Below, in pieces: positions 1 through 10,800 of a DNA stretch of 20,169 nucleotides. The notes under the pieces were generated by a model that saw nothing but the letters and a program-made list of their open reading frames with translations, was not told where the DNA came from and did no database searches. Every line of letters begins with the position of its first letter. Within the stretch, counting starts at the first letter, position 1. Both the position numbers and the translations under genes were made by a program. The stretch covers positions 6,594-26,762 of the forward strand of contig QAXH01005905.1 in the NCBI GenBank assembly GCA_004335635.1, written 5' to 3'. Origin of the DNA: Chloromonas sp. AAM2. Taxonomy: Eukaryota; Chlorophyta; Chlorophyceae; Chlamydomonadales; Chlamydomonadaceae.

Positions 1-23
1 CCTCCTTGAGGCATGGACATGTG

Positions 24-45
24 TAGTCTGCAGCATGGCAGACTA
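24..45. repeat. Perfect 8-bp stem hairpin
   Basis: TAGTCTGC and GCAGACTA flank a 6-nt loop. The function is unknown. It is not a histone-type 3' stem-loop by sequence. Confidence 0.5.
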
Positions 46-435
46 TGTCATTGGACTGCCACTGGAAGGCAGAATGCTAAATGCTAATGCGAGGTTTCTT
101 TAGAAAGCGTGTGTTGTCTAAGTGTTTGTCGGCCCTTGCTTGTAGATAGCAAGTGTGATAACCTGTGGGACAGCCGGGACCATCACACTGCCCTGCCTAT
201 TGGCGTGGTAGACACGTAGCATTGCAAACGCCCTGCTGTGTGACTGACATCGCCTTGTAAAGTCATGTCTGTGCTCATTGATGCGAGTCAACTTGTCACC
301 GCGAGTCTCTGCCCCATGCACTCCCAGAGCTGCAAAAGCTCACCACTTTTACAGCAGGTGTCCTGTCAGGTGTCTTTAGCCAGATGACCAAGTGTGGCAG
401 CAAGAGAAGCTGGAAGCCTGTGCAAGCTCGTGCCA

Positions 436-459
436 TGTCAGACTGTAAGCCGTCTGACA
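436..459. repeat. Perfect 8-bp stem hairpin
   Basis: TGTCAGAC and GTCTGACA flank an 8-nt loop. The function is unknown. Confidence 0.5.
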
Positions 460-1961
460 CCGCTTTCTGAACACATGAACCCCAGATGCACTGTACAACT
501 AGATGTGCCAGATAGCCGTGACCAAAGACCTGGCAGGAAAGGAAAGGACTGGACCTGACTCAACTTTGCAGGCGCGCCCATGGCGCCCGTCTGTAAACTC
601 GTGCCTCGCCGGTCCATGACAAAATCCGTTCGTCCAGTCGTGTGAGCACGAGCCAATGATGATCAACGCGGACGATATGGCTCCAGTTCTGATTGTTGGC
701 GATGTTGGCTGAAGGCTCACGTTTCGGGTACGATCATGGTACGGACACATCGCCCACCATTGCAACAGCCAGGAGCGGTAGACCAATGTCAGACCCACAA
801 GCTAGCCACCTTCTCCGTTCCAGCTGTGGAATCTGGTGTCTTAAAATTATACTGGGTGTGCCTCAGTGTGCTATTGGCTTTTATTCCTTTGAAAAACTGA
901 TCGTCATGCTGCTGATCCTCATGCAGCTTCATGGTAGCGCCTGCTTGGGTTCATGTGGTCTAGTTGGTGTCATTCACACGGCTCAATCCCCTGCAACCAT
1001 CAGTAAGCCAGGAAGGCGCCGATTCCATTAAACATGGCAGAAACAAACTCACACATGAAGTCAAAGCAGAAGAAGACGTAAAGAACAATACAAAATCATA
1101 CGATCCGGGGGTTCAGGTCATACCAGTGTGTCACAGGATTAATCAAATATATCCAGTAGCCTAAGCACAGAGACAAAGGCTAAGAAGCAAACGGGCTGGA
1201 CAGTCTGCGCACTGCCAAAGGCTTGGCCATGGTTCCCACACAGGCCGATACCCAAGCACGATGGGCAGTGCTGCATTCATAGTGCAATTACCAGGCCCAA
1301 ACCAGCAGCTGCACGCCGGACTCTGCAATGCTGCCTGCCATCACTTCTCGCGACCTCCATCCATCCTAAAGAACCAGTTCAGGATTGCAAGTGCAGCTGA
1401 GCCAAAAAAAGAAGTTTGCCAGTTCTGGGACAATTCCTGGGAGTATCACTGGAACACTTTTTCGGTTTTGTGTTTTCGTGGCAAAGCGTGATTGAGTGTA
1501 CTATGTCCGCTCAGCTGGTCGTAAGTCAAACAGTTGTGAGGCCAGCCAAGGGCGACCGTGAAAAGCAAGTGCTGAAAGAGATCGAAACTGAGTCAGACTA
1601 TCAGAGTTGTTGAATTGCTGTGAAACGTTGGTAGCAACCTTGACACCAGCGTGCACTACATAGTCCAATGTCAAGACATGATTCAACCAAGTGCCAAGAA
1701 ATGTTAGGATCGGAATGCAATATTTATGCGTCAAGCGCGACCGACCACTAAAGAAACTTGTGTGTTGTTACGGTTAGAATCTTGCGCCTGTCCAAGTGGC
1801 TACGCAAGAACCGTCGTCATTCTGAAACCTCGGCGCAAGGAAGTCGTGGTCAACCACACTTTCGCATGGCGTGCAGCGACAGAGGCCATGCGAACGTTGC
1901 AGGTATCTGTCATGGGCTCATCGTGCACGGGATCGCGCATTACGGCAGAGCCGGCAGCGCA

Positions 1962-4900
1962 TCATTGCTCGCCTGCCTCTAAATCGCCTGCTCGGTTGTG
2001 AACGTTTGCGATGTGCGTAGGCGCGCGGGGATGATGCGGGATGTGGTAATGCGTCTGAGCACGTGCTTCGTCGTTTGCAGACGCCATTTGCACAGACAGT
2101 GCGGAGTGATTAGTTTGTGCAGACTCCTTACTGCCAGCGTTGGCGTACAACGCTGCTGCCTTTGTGCCAGCGTCTATGTTCTTTGGTATTTCGTGATACT
2201 GGGGCGGCAGGGCATGGCCGTAAACAGGTGGCACGATCGCTGCCGTACCGCGGGCGGACGGGTGGTGCAACCAGTGCGGAGTGACGATCGCATGCGCGAT
2301 ACGCTTGTGCCATGGGTGCTCTGTCTGATGCTGCATGGCGGCGTGATCTCGCATGGAGAGCTCGCCCGGATGAGGGCGACCCGTGATCCTGCGCCAGCCC
2401 TTGCCCACGCTGTCGTAAATGCTGTCGAAGAGGGTGCCGAGGGAAAGCGAGTAAAGCGTGCCGACGAAGAAGAAACCGCCGATCAAGTTGCCGATGGTGG
2501 AGGGGATCAGATTGTGGGCGATCATTTCGTTCACCGTCATGTCCAGACCGTACGGCTTGGCCAGTGCGAACAGGAACTGCGAGATGGGCATGAGGAGAAT
2601 AACGCAAACTGCTGTCAAGGGGCATTGTATTCACCAAGGGTTCTGACATCGTTCCCTGGGCAAAACTCAACATATAATTAACCATATAATATATACTATT
2701 ATATATAGTCAGCATGTGACATATAGCTTGCCAGTACCTGGAATCCTTTGTACGCATCAAAACTGCTGTATTGATTCAGCAGTTCTTTCTGTGATTGAGC
2801 ATGCAGCTGTCGAACTGCAAACACGTTGGAACACGCGCAGCCTGCCAGCAAGACCTTGCAGTTCGCCCACCTGGTTCGCTCAGGCTCACTAAGCCCCCAT
2901 TACCTACGTGACAACTAGCAACGAGATATCAACGTTGGAACCAGCAGCCCCGCCCACCTGGTTTGCAATGCAGTGCTCGCCACCGATAGAGATGAAGGCG
3001 GAGATGGGAACAAATATCGCCACGAACTTGCCAGTCAAATCCTGCGAACGCTCAACACAGCCATGAGTGGATTCAGTGCAAGATCAGGATGAGTGGATTT
3101 CGGAAGTAGCATAACAACAGACGTCAAAGCAAGTTGGCCACTCAGCAGACCACTTACTCTGCCATTCTCGTCGAAACATTTGCACTCGGTGGCAGGTACA
3201 TAAGCAGTACAAAGGCTTGTACATAACACAAGCGTCACGCAGAAGCCAATCGCCAACCCCGCCTCCCCCCTTCACCTTGATACCAAGCTACCAACCCTGT
3301 GCTGCAGTTGGCCATCCACACTGCTAGGTTGATGCTCGATAACATATTCCCGTATCCCCCAAAACCCATCCACACTGCTAAGTTACTGAACGATAACATA
3401 TTTCCATCTACACGCTGATAATATCCCCCAAACACACACCTGTGCTGCATTGGCCATCCACACTGCCAGGTTGACCAGCCAGTTGGCAAGGATGCCCTTG
3501 CACAGACAGGCAGAGAAGCTGTAATGGCCCTTCTTATTGGCAAGGTACACCACAAACTCTGACCTGCAAGCAATAATGCAAGAAGGTGAAGATTGGTCAG
3601 CTAGCCTGTTGCATGGGGTTGGGCGTAACCTTACTTGCGCCGGCCGGCGTCCCCTTTCGTTCCTTCTGGTCAGCTAGCAGCAGTAAGAACATACGAGACG
3701 ACGTAACGATGAACGCACCATGCTGAGCAGGTGGGGTGGGACAAGGACACGGGGACGCAACAACAAAAGAGTTCATCAGATACGATTCTGGGGGACGAGC
3801 AGGTGGCAACAACAAAAGCACAAAAATTAGGACATGTGTTGAAGGCGGAAGGGGGGGCCAGAGCTAACACAGTGCCCCGACAGCACAGCACTCGTCAACA
3901 CGGTGGCAGCCGAATGTGTGTTGTGTGATGTGTGACTCACCGGCCCTCGAAGATCTCAGCCGAGTACACGATCTGTGCGAAGATGAGGGACCCTGCCAGG
4001 TTGACAAACCAACTGAGGATCCAACTCTGCGAAAGAAAAACGTGTGGGAAACGTGTGAAAAACGTGTCAGCATGATCCCAGACGAAGCACAAGCTGTGGC
4101 GCACAGCAATGCTAATGCGATGCAGCCCATGGTGTGTGTGCGTGTGCGTGTGTGCGTGCGTGCGTGCGTGCGTGTGTGTGTGTGTGTGTGTGTGCGTGCG
4201 CGTGAGTGTGCGCGTGTGCGTGCGTGTTACATGGCGTTCAGTCCGGGAGGACTGCTCAGCGGGGGAGGGAGGGAAAACAAACAGCACAACTGTTAACTGC
4301 ACCACTGTGCCAGCAAGAAATGTATGCATGGTGTGAACCACCATGATCATATCATTATCATGGCATTCAAAACCCACCTTTATCAATGAGAAGAAGCTGA
4401 TCTTCCCTTCATGCAGCGCTGTGATCATGTATGAGCAGTTGCTTGTGAACAGATCGCCCCCAACCACCACGATCATGAACAGACCCAGGGGGAATCCAAA
4501 GCAACCGAGCAGCAGGTTGTAGACTCCTGGGTTTTCACCATGTCGGATGCCAGGCATCTGCATGGACACACTGCGTATGGTTAACACGTGCAGACAAGAA
4601 CCATGTGCATGCATAGTACTGTTAAGACACAACGACTTGAACCCATAACCAAGCCCCATGAACCTGAATGAACATCACAATACAACCCTACACGACCAAA
4701 CTCCACACAACCATGACCAATACCCATGACCAACACCCACGACCAAACTCCACAACCTGACCTCACGACCTGATCCACAATGCAAGCCCGTGAACTGATC
4801 CCACAATCCAAGCCCATGACCAAATCCCACAAGGTGACGCAACGACTGACCTGGCCTGCAATGACCATCATGAATGTGAAACTGAAGCCAATGTAGAAGC

Positions 4901-5594
4901 CAGCAATGAGGCCCAGGATGATTTGCTTGTCCAAGCGCCACCTCGACTTGGTGACACCTGCAACACATCAATTGATTAGACATTGTGAACAATGAGGGCA
5001 TGCGTGGCCTGTGATTTTACAAGCGTGTGAATACGTCAGTTGTTATGGCAATTGGGGCATGTGTGGTGTGTGCCACGGGCTCGATCGCGTGAACAGCAGC
5101 ATGGCCTGTGTTACAAGCAGTGCTTCGAGTGGATGTGGCTCTCATTTCAACAGCATTCGCTCCTCTGCCTTCGTCTGCTTCTACCATGCAGTCAAGCGTG
5201 GTGGTTGAGCTGTAAAGTAATATGCCGACAGGTAAAGAACCCCAGGTGCCTGGTAACATGCACAAAGCTGATGGTGACCATGGCGTGCTAAACATGCCAA
5301 CACTCCTGTCTGCACTTCTTTCTGCCCATTAGCTGCATGTTGTGCTGCCAGTTGCTTGTTCTGGGGAGCGAGCATGGCATATACCACCTGGCTCAATCCA
5401 AACCCACATCCACCCAGACACACATGAATGGACCTGACATGACTGGACTGGACTGGACTCCACAACTACTTGCATCCCCTTCAGGTACCTGCTTCCACAA
5501 TGTGCTCGTACAGCTCCTTGGGCACCAAACACGCTTTGATGCTGATCTCATGGGCATGATCTGCGTGCACATGCAGACGGGACACTCTGTTCAT
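1962..5594 (-). CDS. NAR1: Formate/nitrite transporter (FNT/NAR1 family) channel, 7 exons
   Basis: This is a pentameric-type FNT channel for small monovalent anions (nitrite, formate or bicarbonate; the substrate cannot be read from sequence). Minus-strand exons are 5594-5489, 4957-4851, 4557-4378, 4026-3941, 3563-3440, 3041-2958 and 2576-1962. All introns are GT-AG and all phases agree, giving 433 aa. Family landmarks in order are PKELYEHIVEAG before helix 1, GGDLFTSN (104-111), CKGILANWLVN with Lys182, GGEHCIAN (221-228) with the central pore His224, and NLIPSTIGNLIGG in the last helix. The ATG at 5594 follows an in-frame TGA. A further upstream exon carrying a plastid transit peptide is possible, because an acceptor-like GCACGCAG lies inside exon 1. 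The cytosolic tail (about residues 280-433) is unusually long and His-rich. In algae NAR1 proteins move nitrite or bicarbonate across plastid or plasma membrane; location here is undetermined. Confidence 0.94.
2864..2879 (-). repeat. Copy of FNT exon 6 end plus donor inside intron 6
   Basis: Sixteen bases match the exon 6/intron 6 junction at 2951-2966 with one mismatch, on a third codon position (GCA versus GCG). The copy includes the donor context CCAG|GTGGGC. A shared TTCCAACGT block follows in both places, so the duplicated segment was longer and has acquired indels. Confidence 0.7.
3297..3385 (-). repeat. Two copies of FNT exon 5 end inside intron 5
   Basis: The end of exon 5 (3440-3475, encoding NLAVWMANAAQ) recurs at 3297-3333 with one inserted base and few substitutions. 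It recurs again, shorter, at 3367-3385. Both copies are bordered by a shared CGATAACATATT block and a run of C, so the whole is a decayed tandem array whose first unit is exon. Confidence 0.8.
4131..4229. repeat. (GT/GC)n microsatellite in FNT intron 3
   Basis: About 100 bp of alternating purine and pyrimidine, mostly GT with interspersed GC. On the FNT sense strand it reads as a CA/CG tract. Such tracts are prone to Z-DNA and slippage. Confidence 0.95.
4680..4840. repeat. Degenerate minisatellite in FNT intron 2
   Basis: Repeated variants of CATGACCAA and CCCACAA with irregular 12-20 bp spacing fill most of intron 2. On the sense strand these read as GTGGG and TTGGTCATGGG. No fixed period remains. 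Confidence 0.65.
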
Positions 5595-5802
5595 CTTCTC
5601 ATGACGTCCTTCATGTCAAAATCGGCTCATGTCCTGAAGAGTGCTACAGAGTTCAGTAAGTACAGACAGGAGGCAAGCACAACAGCATGTACTACACCAG
5701 GCAATATAAGCCAGTACAATGCACTGTCCATGCCCTTCTGACACCTGCCACTAGACAGTGGACATGGTACCTGTTCAGCCATTGACACGTCTCAAGTACC
5801 TG

Positions 5803-5847
5803 TTGAGTACTGGATTATTGAGTACTGGGCTACTGAGTACTGGACTC
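5803..5847. repeat. 15-bp tandem repeat, three units
   Basis: Three consecutive 15-bp units share the core TGAGTACTGG, about 210 bp upstream of the FNT start codon and so possibly in its promoter or 5' UTR. Confidence 0.85.
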
Positions 5848-6264
5848 TACGGATGCATTGCCAGAACTACCCAAAACAGCAGATACAGAATGCTGAACAT
5901 TTGCAAACGATAAATGTGCTGTGGCTGGCATGCGTACCAGAGACGCCTGTGGGTCCGTGGCACGCTTCCGGAACTCTCAATGTCAGTGGGTTGTCCGGTG
6001 CGGATCTTGCCGACTCAGGATGCATGCTCTTGCGCTCGCCAACTCTCCCGCTCCCGTTGGCCACACCGCCAACCAAGGATGTCATGCCTTTCGAGCGACC
6101 GGGAACCTTGTAGTCCTGCAACCCTTTTGCCAGGCGTCACTGCTTGGTTGCCAAAAACCAGCAACTTTCTCTCGCAAGCCAACTTCCGGCTACCCAGTAG
6201 GTCAATTACTCTCCTTCACCTGCCAAGCAAATTCTCAAATGGTATAGTGGTGTCGGAAGAAAAT

Positions 6265-6312
6265 CCAAGGCTGGTTGAATCAAAGGCTGGTTGAAACAAA
6301 GGCTGGTTGAAT
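6265..6312. repeat. 16-bp tandem repeat, three units
   Basis: Three 16-bp units with the core AAGGCTGGTTGAA. A related GGCTGGGTTCAAAGGCTGG occurs near 6538-6556. Confidence 0.85.
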
Positions 6313-6867
6313 TAGTACAAGGGATGGTGCTTCCGAGTAAATGAACGATGCTTCTACAAGCTTACCTTGTGCGGGAAAGAACATGTCGTAAGAAAGCGAG
6401 TGTACGGCACGTGACGGCTTGAAAAGGGCGCATCGTGACAATCTTCATTATTTCTTTGATTCAAGAGCATTCCTGCTTGTGCGGCTGAGAACCTGGCAAC
6501 GCATCGGTAGACTGATTAACTTTTTTCCAACACTGGGTGGCTGGGTTCAAAGGCTGGGGCACCAGTAGCCAAGGCAGCAAGCAGCAAGGGGTGATGATGC
6601 ATCATGGCATGCACAATGAGCTGTCGAAACATGCCAGGATCGCCATACGCCCGCTTGCATGTACGATTTTCATCAGGCATCACCGCAGCAAGCACAGTTA
6701 CACGGTATGGCCTGCTCGCACTGGCTAGCTTGTATGGTTAACGTTGTGCTGGTGGCGGGGGCCGTGGTTTCATAACTCGCCTTGACGCGTTTACCCTGCC
6801 AGATGCAAAATGCAATTCAACATGTGTCTGCCTGCTCGGTATTCTGTAACTGCTACTAGTGCTGCGG

Positions 6868-6962
6868 ACAACCAAAGCACTTCCATACAACGCTGTGGTG
6901 ACTACTACTAGTGCACTCCTTCAACTCAAGCCCTTACATGACATCACTCACCTGATAATGCG
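6868..6962 (-). repeat. Diverged copy of the EGY exon 13 end and its donor
   Basis: On the minus strand TTATCAG|GTGAGTG at about 6962-6949 equals the exon 13/intron 13 junction at 8100. Some 70 bp further on, TATGGAAGTGCTTTGG equals intron 13 sequence near 8075, and an AGCAC block follows in both. The copy carries an insertion of about 50 bp and lies beyond the EGY stop codon, unlike the other copies, which sit in the adjacent intron. Confidence 0.6.
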
Positions 6963-6971
6963 ATTCAATTC

Positions 6972-7031
6972 TTACACGGGAGGCTTTACTTTAGGAGGCT
7001 TTACACAAGGGTTTACAAAAAGTGTTTTACA
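6972..7031 (-). terminator. Cluster of four TGTAA motifs (possible poly(A) region)
   Basis: TGTAA occurs on the minus strand at 7031-7027, 7017-7013, 7005-7001 and 6976-6972, within an imperfect repeat containing AGGCTTTAC. In chlorophytes TGTAA is the usual polyadenylation signal. This could be a distal EGY 3' end about 750 bp after the stop. It is only a motif match. Confidence 0.3.
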
Positions 7032-7176
7032 AAGAAGTGGTTGCTGAACGGAGTTGGCTGGCTGCTGCTGCTGCCAGATGTGGAACGCATAAATTGGCGG
7101 GTGTCGAAAAGCAAGGCTTAAGGTATCAGCATACAACACAGACCCAACATGCATCACGCACACATGCACACACTTG

Positions 7177-7316
7177 GATTCAAATTCCTTCAGAAGACTG
7201 AACACATGTGCAGGTTTTGCTGTGCGTGGTGCTGAAGCTGAAGCTGTACGTGGTGCCTTGGACAGATAGGCTGAGACATAGATTCAAATTCTTGCAGCAA
7301 AAAAACTGTGCACATC
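7177..7316. repeat. Direct repeat of about 38 bp, 104 bp apart
   Basis: GATTCAAATTC and a diverged following segment ending near GTGCA occur at 7177-7214 and 7281-7316. Confidence 0.6.
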
Positions 7317-7379
7317 TTGCTTCAGCTGCACGAAATGCCACGATGAGCGGCTTTAGCATGCTTGGTAGGTTTGATAGGG

Positions 7380-7392
7380 TTACATGTTTACA
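7380..7392 (-). terminator. Candidate EGY polyadenylation signals (two TGTAA)
   Basis: TGTAA lies on the minus strand at 7392-7388 and 7384-7380, about 390 bp after the EGY stop codon. The position is plausible for a 3' UTR end in a chlorophyte. No transcript evidence supports it. Confidence 0.35.
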
Positions 7393-7620
7393 ATCACGAA
7401 CAGAGCCTGGTGCTATTGCAGCACATAGTCATTGACTAATGCACTCTTCCGAATCCAAAGTTCCAAACGAATCCTGGACGAACCCAAAAAGGACGCATGC
7501 ATGGACCCAACAGAACTGTAATGCGGGTCCCATCATGACAGTCATCTCAGTTCAGCGGTAATATGGAGCGTGGCGAATCTCAGATAGCAGCGATTTCAAA
7601 AACGTATCAGCTCCTTCACT

Positions 7621-7824
7621 CCGTCAACGGACCCACAGCATTACGCCATGAGGTGTTATTAAGGTCTCGCAGCGCACCGTTGAGCTCCAATTCGTATGGC
7701 ATGGGCTTCAAAAGTACGATGTGTTACTCTGATCTCGCAGCACAACAGTAAGCTCCAAAGTGTACGGCATGGGCTTCAAAAGTATGATGTGTTGCTTAGG
7801 TCTCGCAGCGCAACAATAAGCTCC
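7621..7824 (-). repeat. 68-bp tandem triplication covering the EGY C-terminus and stop
   Basis: The motif TCTCGCAG recurs at 7801, 7733 and 7665, an exact 68-bp period. The unit nearest the gene encodes the last residues (LRDLSNTSYF) and the TGA at 7778-7776. The second unit still encodes SNTSYF followed by TGA in another frame. The third is more diverged. The period is not a multiple of three, so the extra units are out of frame with the real C-terminus and lie in the 3' UTR. Confidence 0.9.
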
Positions 7825-10800
7825 ACTGGGTAAGGCAGCAGAACGAGCAGCGGCACGGCCAGCATGGCTACACCTCGCCTGCAAACAAGATGGGAAGAAG
7901 ACAGCTGAAGTGGCCATGCACTATGCGTACATGACATTGCACATGGCCAACAATCGGACAATTTGCCCTGAAAGGATCACTTGGCTTGGCAGGCGCAAGG
8001 CCGCACTTGCAACGATGATTGTAAGCACTTGGCTGGCTACTTTAGCACGTGCTGCAACCTGCCAAAGCACTTCCATAAAGCGTGACCACTCACCTGATAA
8101 CCATTTCATCCCTTGGTTCCGTTATTTCGTTGTTGCATGGCAGCACCGGCCCCCGCTGCAGTACCAACACTAGAATCACCCAGTAGAAGGCTAGAGCACT
8201 GCCTAGGGATGCCAGGGCCATGCCGCCAATGGTCCAGATACTCAATACGCTGCCAGTGCGCCTGTAGCAAAAAGCACAGTGTCGCGTGGTGCACTATCGG
8301 CATGGTATGTAGCAGTTCACATGCTGCACGCCTGTGCTCACAAACAGGTGAGTATGTAGCTAGGCATGCAAGGCAGACCTCTGTAGCACGTGTAAGGGTT
8401 ATGTCTCTCTCTCCCCCTAATTCAAATCAACAGTTGCACAAACAACAAAACCCTGCTGTGGCTGTTGCTGACTCTGGCGCCCCACGTACAGTAAAGGGCT
8501 GACTCTGCAGGCATAGCACTGTCGCATTGCCCTAGAAGAATGGCTTGCTTGAACTCCTGACACATCCCTCATGCGCATTGCGCACTTCCGCATGGATGTA
8601 AAACGATGACAACAACACAGGCTTGCAATGGCCATTACATATGAAAGCAGCGCTTCACCACGCTCACCTGCCCCACAGTGCCGTGGCAATGCGTCCGCCG
8701 TCCGTCTCTCCCGTTGGGATGCAGTTGAGGGCGTTGATGAGCAGGCCTGCCCACCCGGCGACCATCAACGAGTTGACCTACACATGGTGCCCGGCGGTGT
8801 GACCATACGAAACGACATACCAACTGCTCCAAACTAGTTTGCGTGGTTTGGTTGCCCAACGTGGACGTTGACCAGGCCATGGGCTTGTCAACCGCTGGAC
8901 CAAATGGATGGAAGTTTGTGCGTTGGAACGCTCTCAAAGAGCTCCACCCAATCGCACCCAGCCATGGGCACGATGACTGGACATGAATAGTGTAGATGTG
9001 GTCAAACGTGCGGTCAAAGCCACACGAACTAGTTTGGCACGCGAACTAGTTTGGAGCAGTGCTGTACAAAGTATGAGTTTTGGTATTGGTTGCACATGCT
9101 TGCCACTCCGATTTGATGAAAAACGGTCCAGCGACCAGAGCAACTACAACCCAGCCATGCTGCCATGGCTAACTGGTTGGATAATCCAACAAACAAGCTT
9201 TCATTTTCCTTACTCACGTGATTGGTTCTGCCAATTGTTCCCCACTTCTTGCCAGGTACTGCTCTCTTCCCCATGCCTTTACCTGTACAATTGGCTCCGC
9301 TAATTGCTCCCCCAAAAACGCCTGTGCCACTACTGCCACGATGAGTGAGTCAGCGAAGGAGGCCGAGTCCACGCCAATGTCCACTAGCCCAATGGAGCTA
9401 AGTGCCATGCCCACGAATAGGAGGGAGAAGGAAGCCAAGGAACCGTATAGTGGGCCCTGCAGCATGAGCAAAACATATTTGGGTGAATGGACAGAGGTGG
9501 TAAAAAGTCAGCAAAGACGCCCTACATTGTGAATGCTTTACAGGTATGCGTGTGTGGGATGCAGGGGGTAAGCGTACAAAATTCTGCCAACCCCTAAATC
9601 GCTTTCTGTCAGGGGGTGGTACCTGACAGCCCCCCCTTCAAACAGCCAATCTACAGGTCCATTACAGACTTTGAGTATGCCATTGTGCTCGGTTCCATGA
9701 GAGCTTTCCAATGCACAAAGAAAACAAAGAACTTTGCATGTTTGAGTCGGTGTCTAGGCTCACAGTCCCTGGCGGTTACCGCTCGTTTCTGGACCCTTTT
9801 GGCGGATACCGGTCGTCCCAGGGTTGAGAATGCCATTGCGCTCACTCTCATGACAGCTTTTTGATGCACTGTTGAAAACAAAGAACCTCTCAGGTTTGAG
9901 TCAGTTCCCAGGGTTGGAGCCGTCCGGGTCACCCCTGCCGGTCCAGGGCTCCCCTGCCGGTTTCCGACCGTTTCCGGACCCAGCATGGGTTTCCAGATGC
10001 TTTTGAGTATGCCATTGTACAGCTCTCGATGCGCTCGTCACAATGGCATGTTCAGATCTTGATTCTGACTTATCGTTGGCCTGCAAATCATATTTCCCTT
10101 GAGCCCTCATTTTTCCTGGAACACCCCTCTACCCCACCCCCACCCCTGTTTCCCAAACAGTTCAGAATGGCCCCAGAATTTTCACGTAAGCTCCTTGGTG
10201 CCTAGGCCATTGCCGTGAAGAAAGTGGGCTATTCCCGTCAGGGGTCAAAAGTTACGGACGTACCTACCCCCTGGTGGGATGTGAACAATTCTGTGTGTTA
10301 TGTACTGTGTCCATTATCCTTGAATCATCTACTGACTTCAATTAATTCATGATCACTTCAACCAAAGGAACACTTCAGCGTTGGCTTAGCATACCGTACG
10401 AACCCATCAAAGTGGTCAGAACTCAACTTTAGTCGGATCCCACCGAAGGCGGAGGATTTCGTGAAAGATAGTCGAAATTTTCGCAATGTTCAAGGCAATT
10501 CCGCAGCAAACTCAATTTTTGTCGGATCCCAGCCAACGCAACTGCCAAGCCTTAGTCGGATTTGGAGTCTGCTACACCACCTGAAGCCAGCGAAGTCATT
10601 CCCTAGAGATGCAGCTGCTATAAGTGCTCAATACAGTTTGCCATGCAGTGCCAATGTCAGCCATAGGGCAATCGTCTGGGTGCCATGCAGTGTCCTCAAT
10701 CCAGTCTGTCATGCAGTGTCAATGCCAGCCAGATCAGTACCATGCATTCTCCTCATTAAAGTTAGAACAGCCCTGGCACTCATGCCCTCCTAGTGGGATG

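Larger units (their letters stand above)
1..1961. other. Spacer downstream of the FNT gene, no recognisable gene
   Basis: No reading frame here resembles a known family, and the open frames on both strands are short with low-complexity translations. The part next to 1961 should hold the 3' UTR of the FNT gene, but I see no TGTAA on the minus strand close to the stop; the only clear one is near 345-350. Two perfect 8-bp hairpins are present, at 24-45 and 436-459. Distal exons of another gene cannot be excluded. Confidence 0.5.
5595..7775. other. Spacer between EGY 3' end and FNT start, repeat-rich
   Basis: It should hold the EGY 3' UTR (high-coordinate side) and the FNT promoter and 5' UTR (low-coordinate side), as both genes run on the minus strand. 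I see no conserved coding region. A minus-strand open frame at 6121-5867 has a plausible composition for a leader exon but no recognisable motif. The spacer contains several short tandem repeats listed separately, TGTAA motifs, and a copy of the EGY exon 13 donor region. Confidence 0.55.

Noticed and set aside
24..459. Two perfect hairpins as RNA gene or terminator signals
   Set aside because: Eight-base inverted repeats are expected by chance in 20 kb, and no surrounding gene supports a role.
3937..4659. Single 240-codon minus-strand frame treated as one gene
   Set aside because: Its middle is the translated microsatellite. The real parts are FNT exons 3 and 4, separated by an intron with a clear donor and acceptor.
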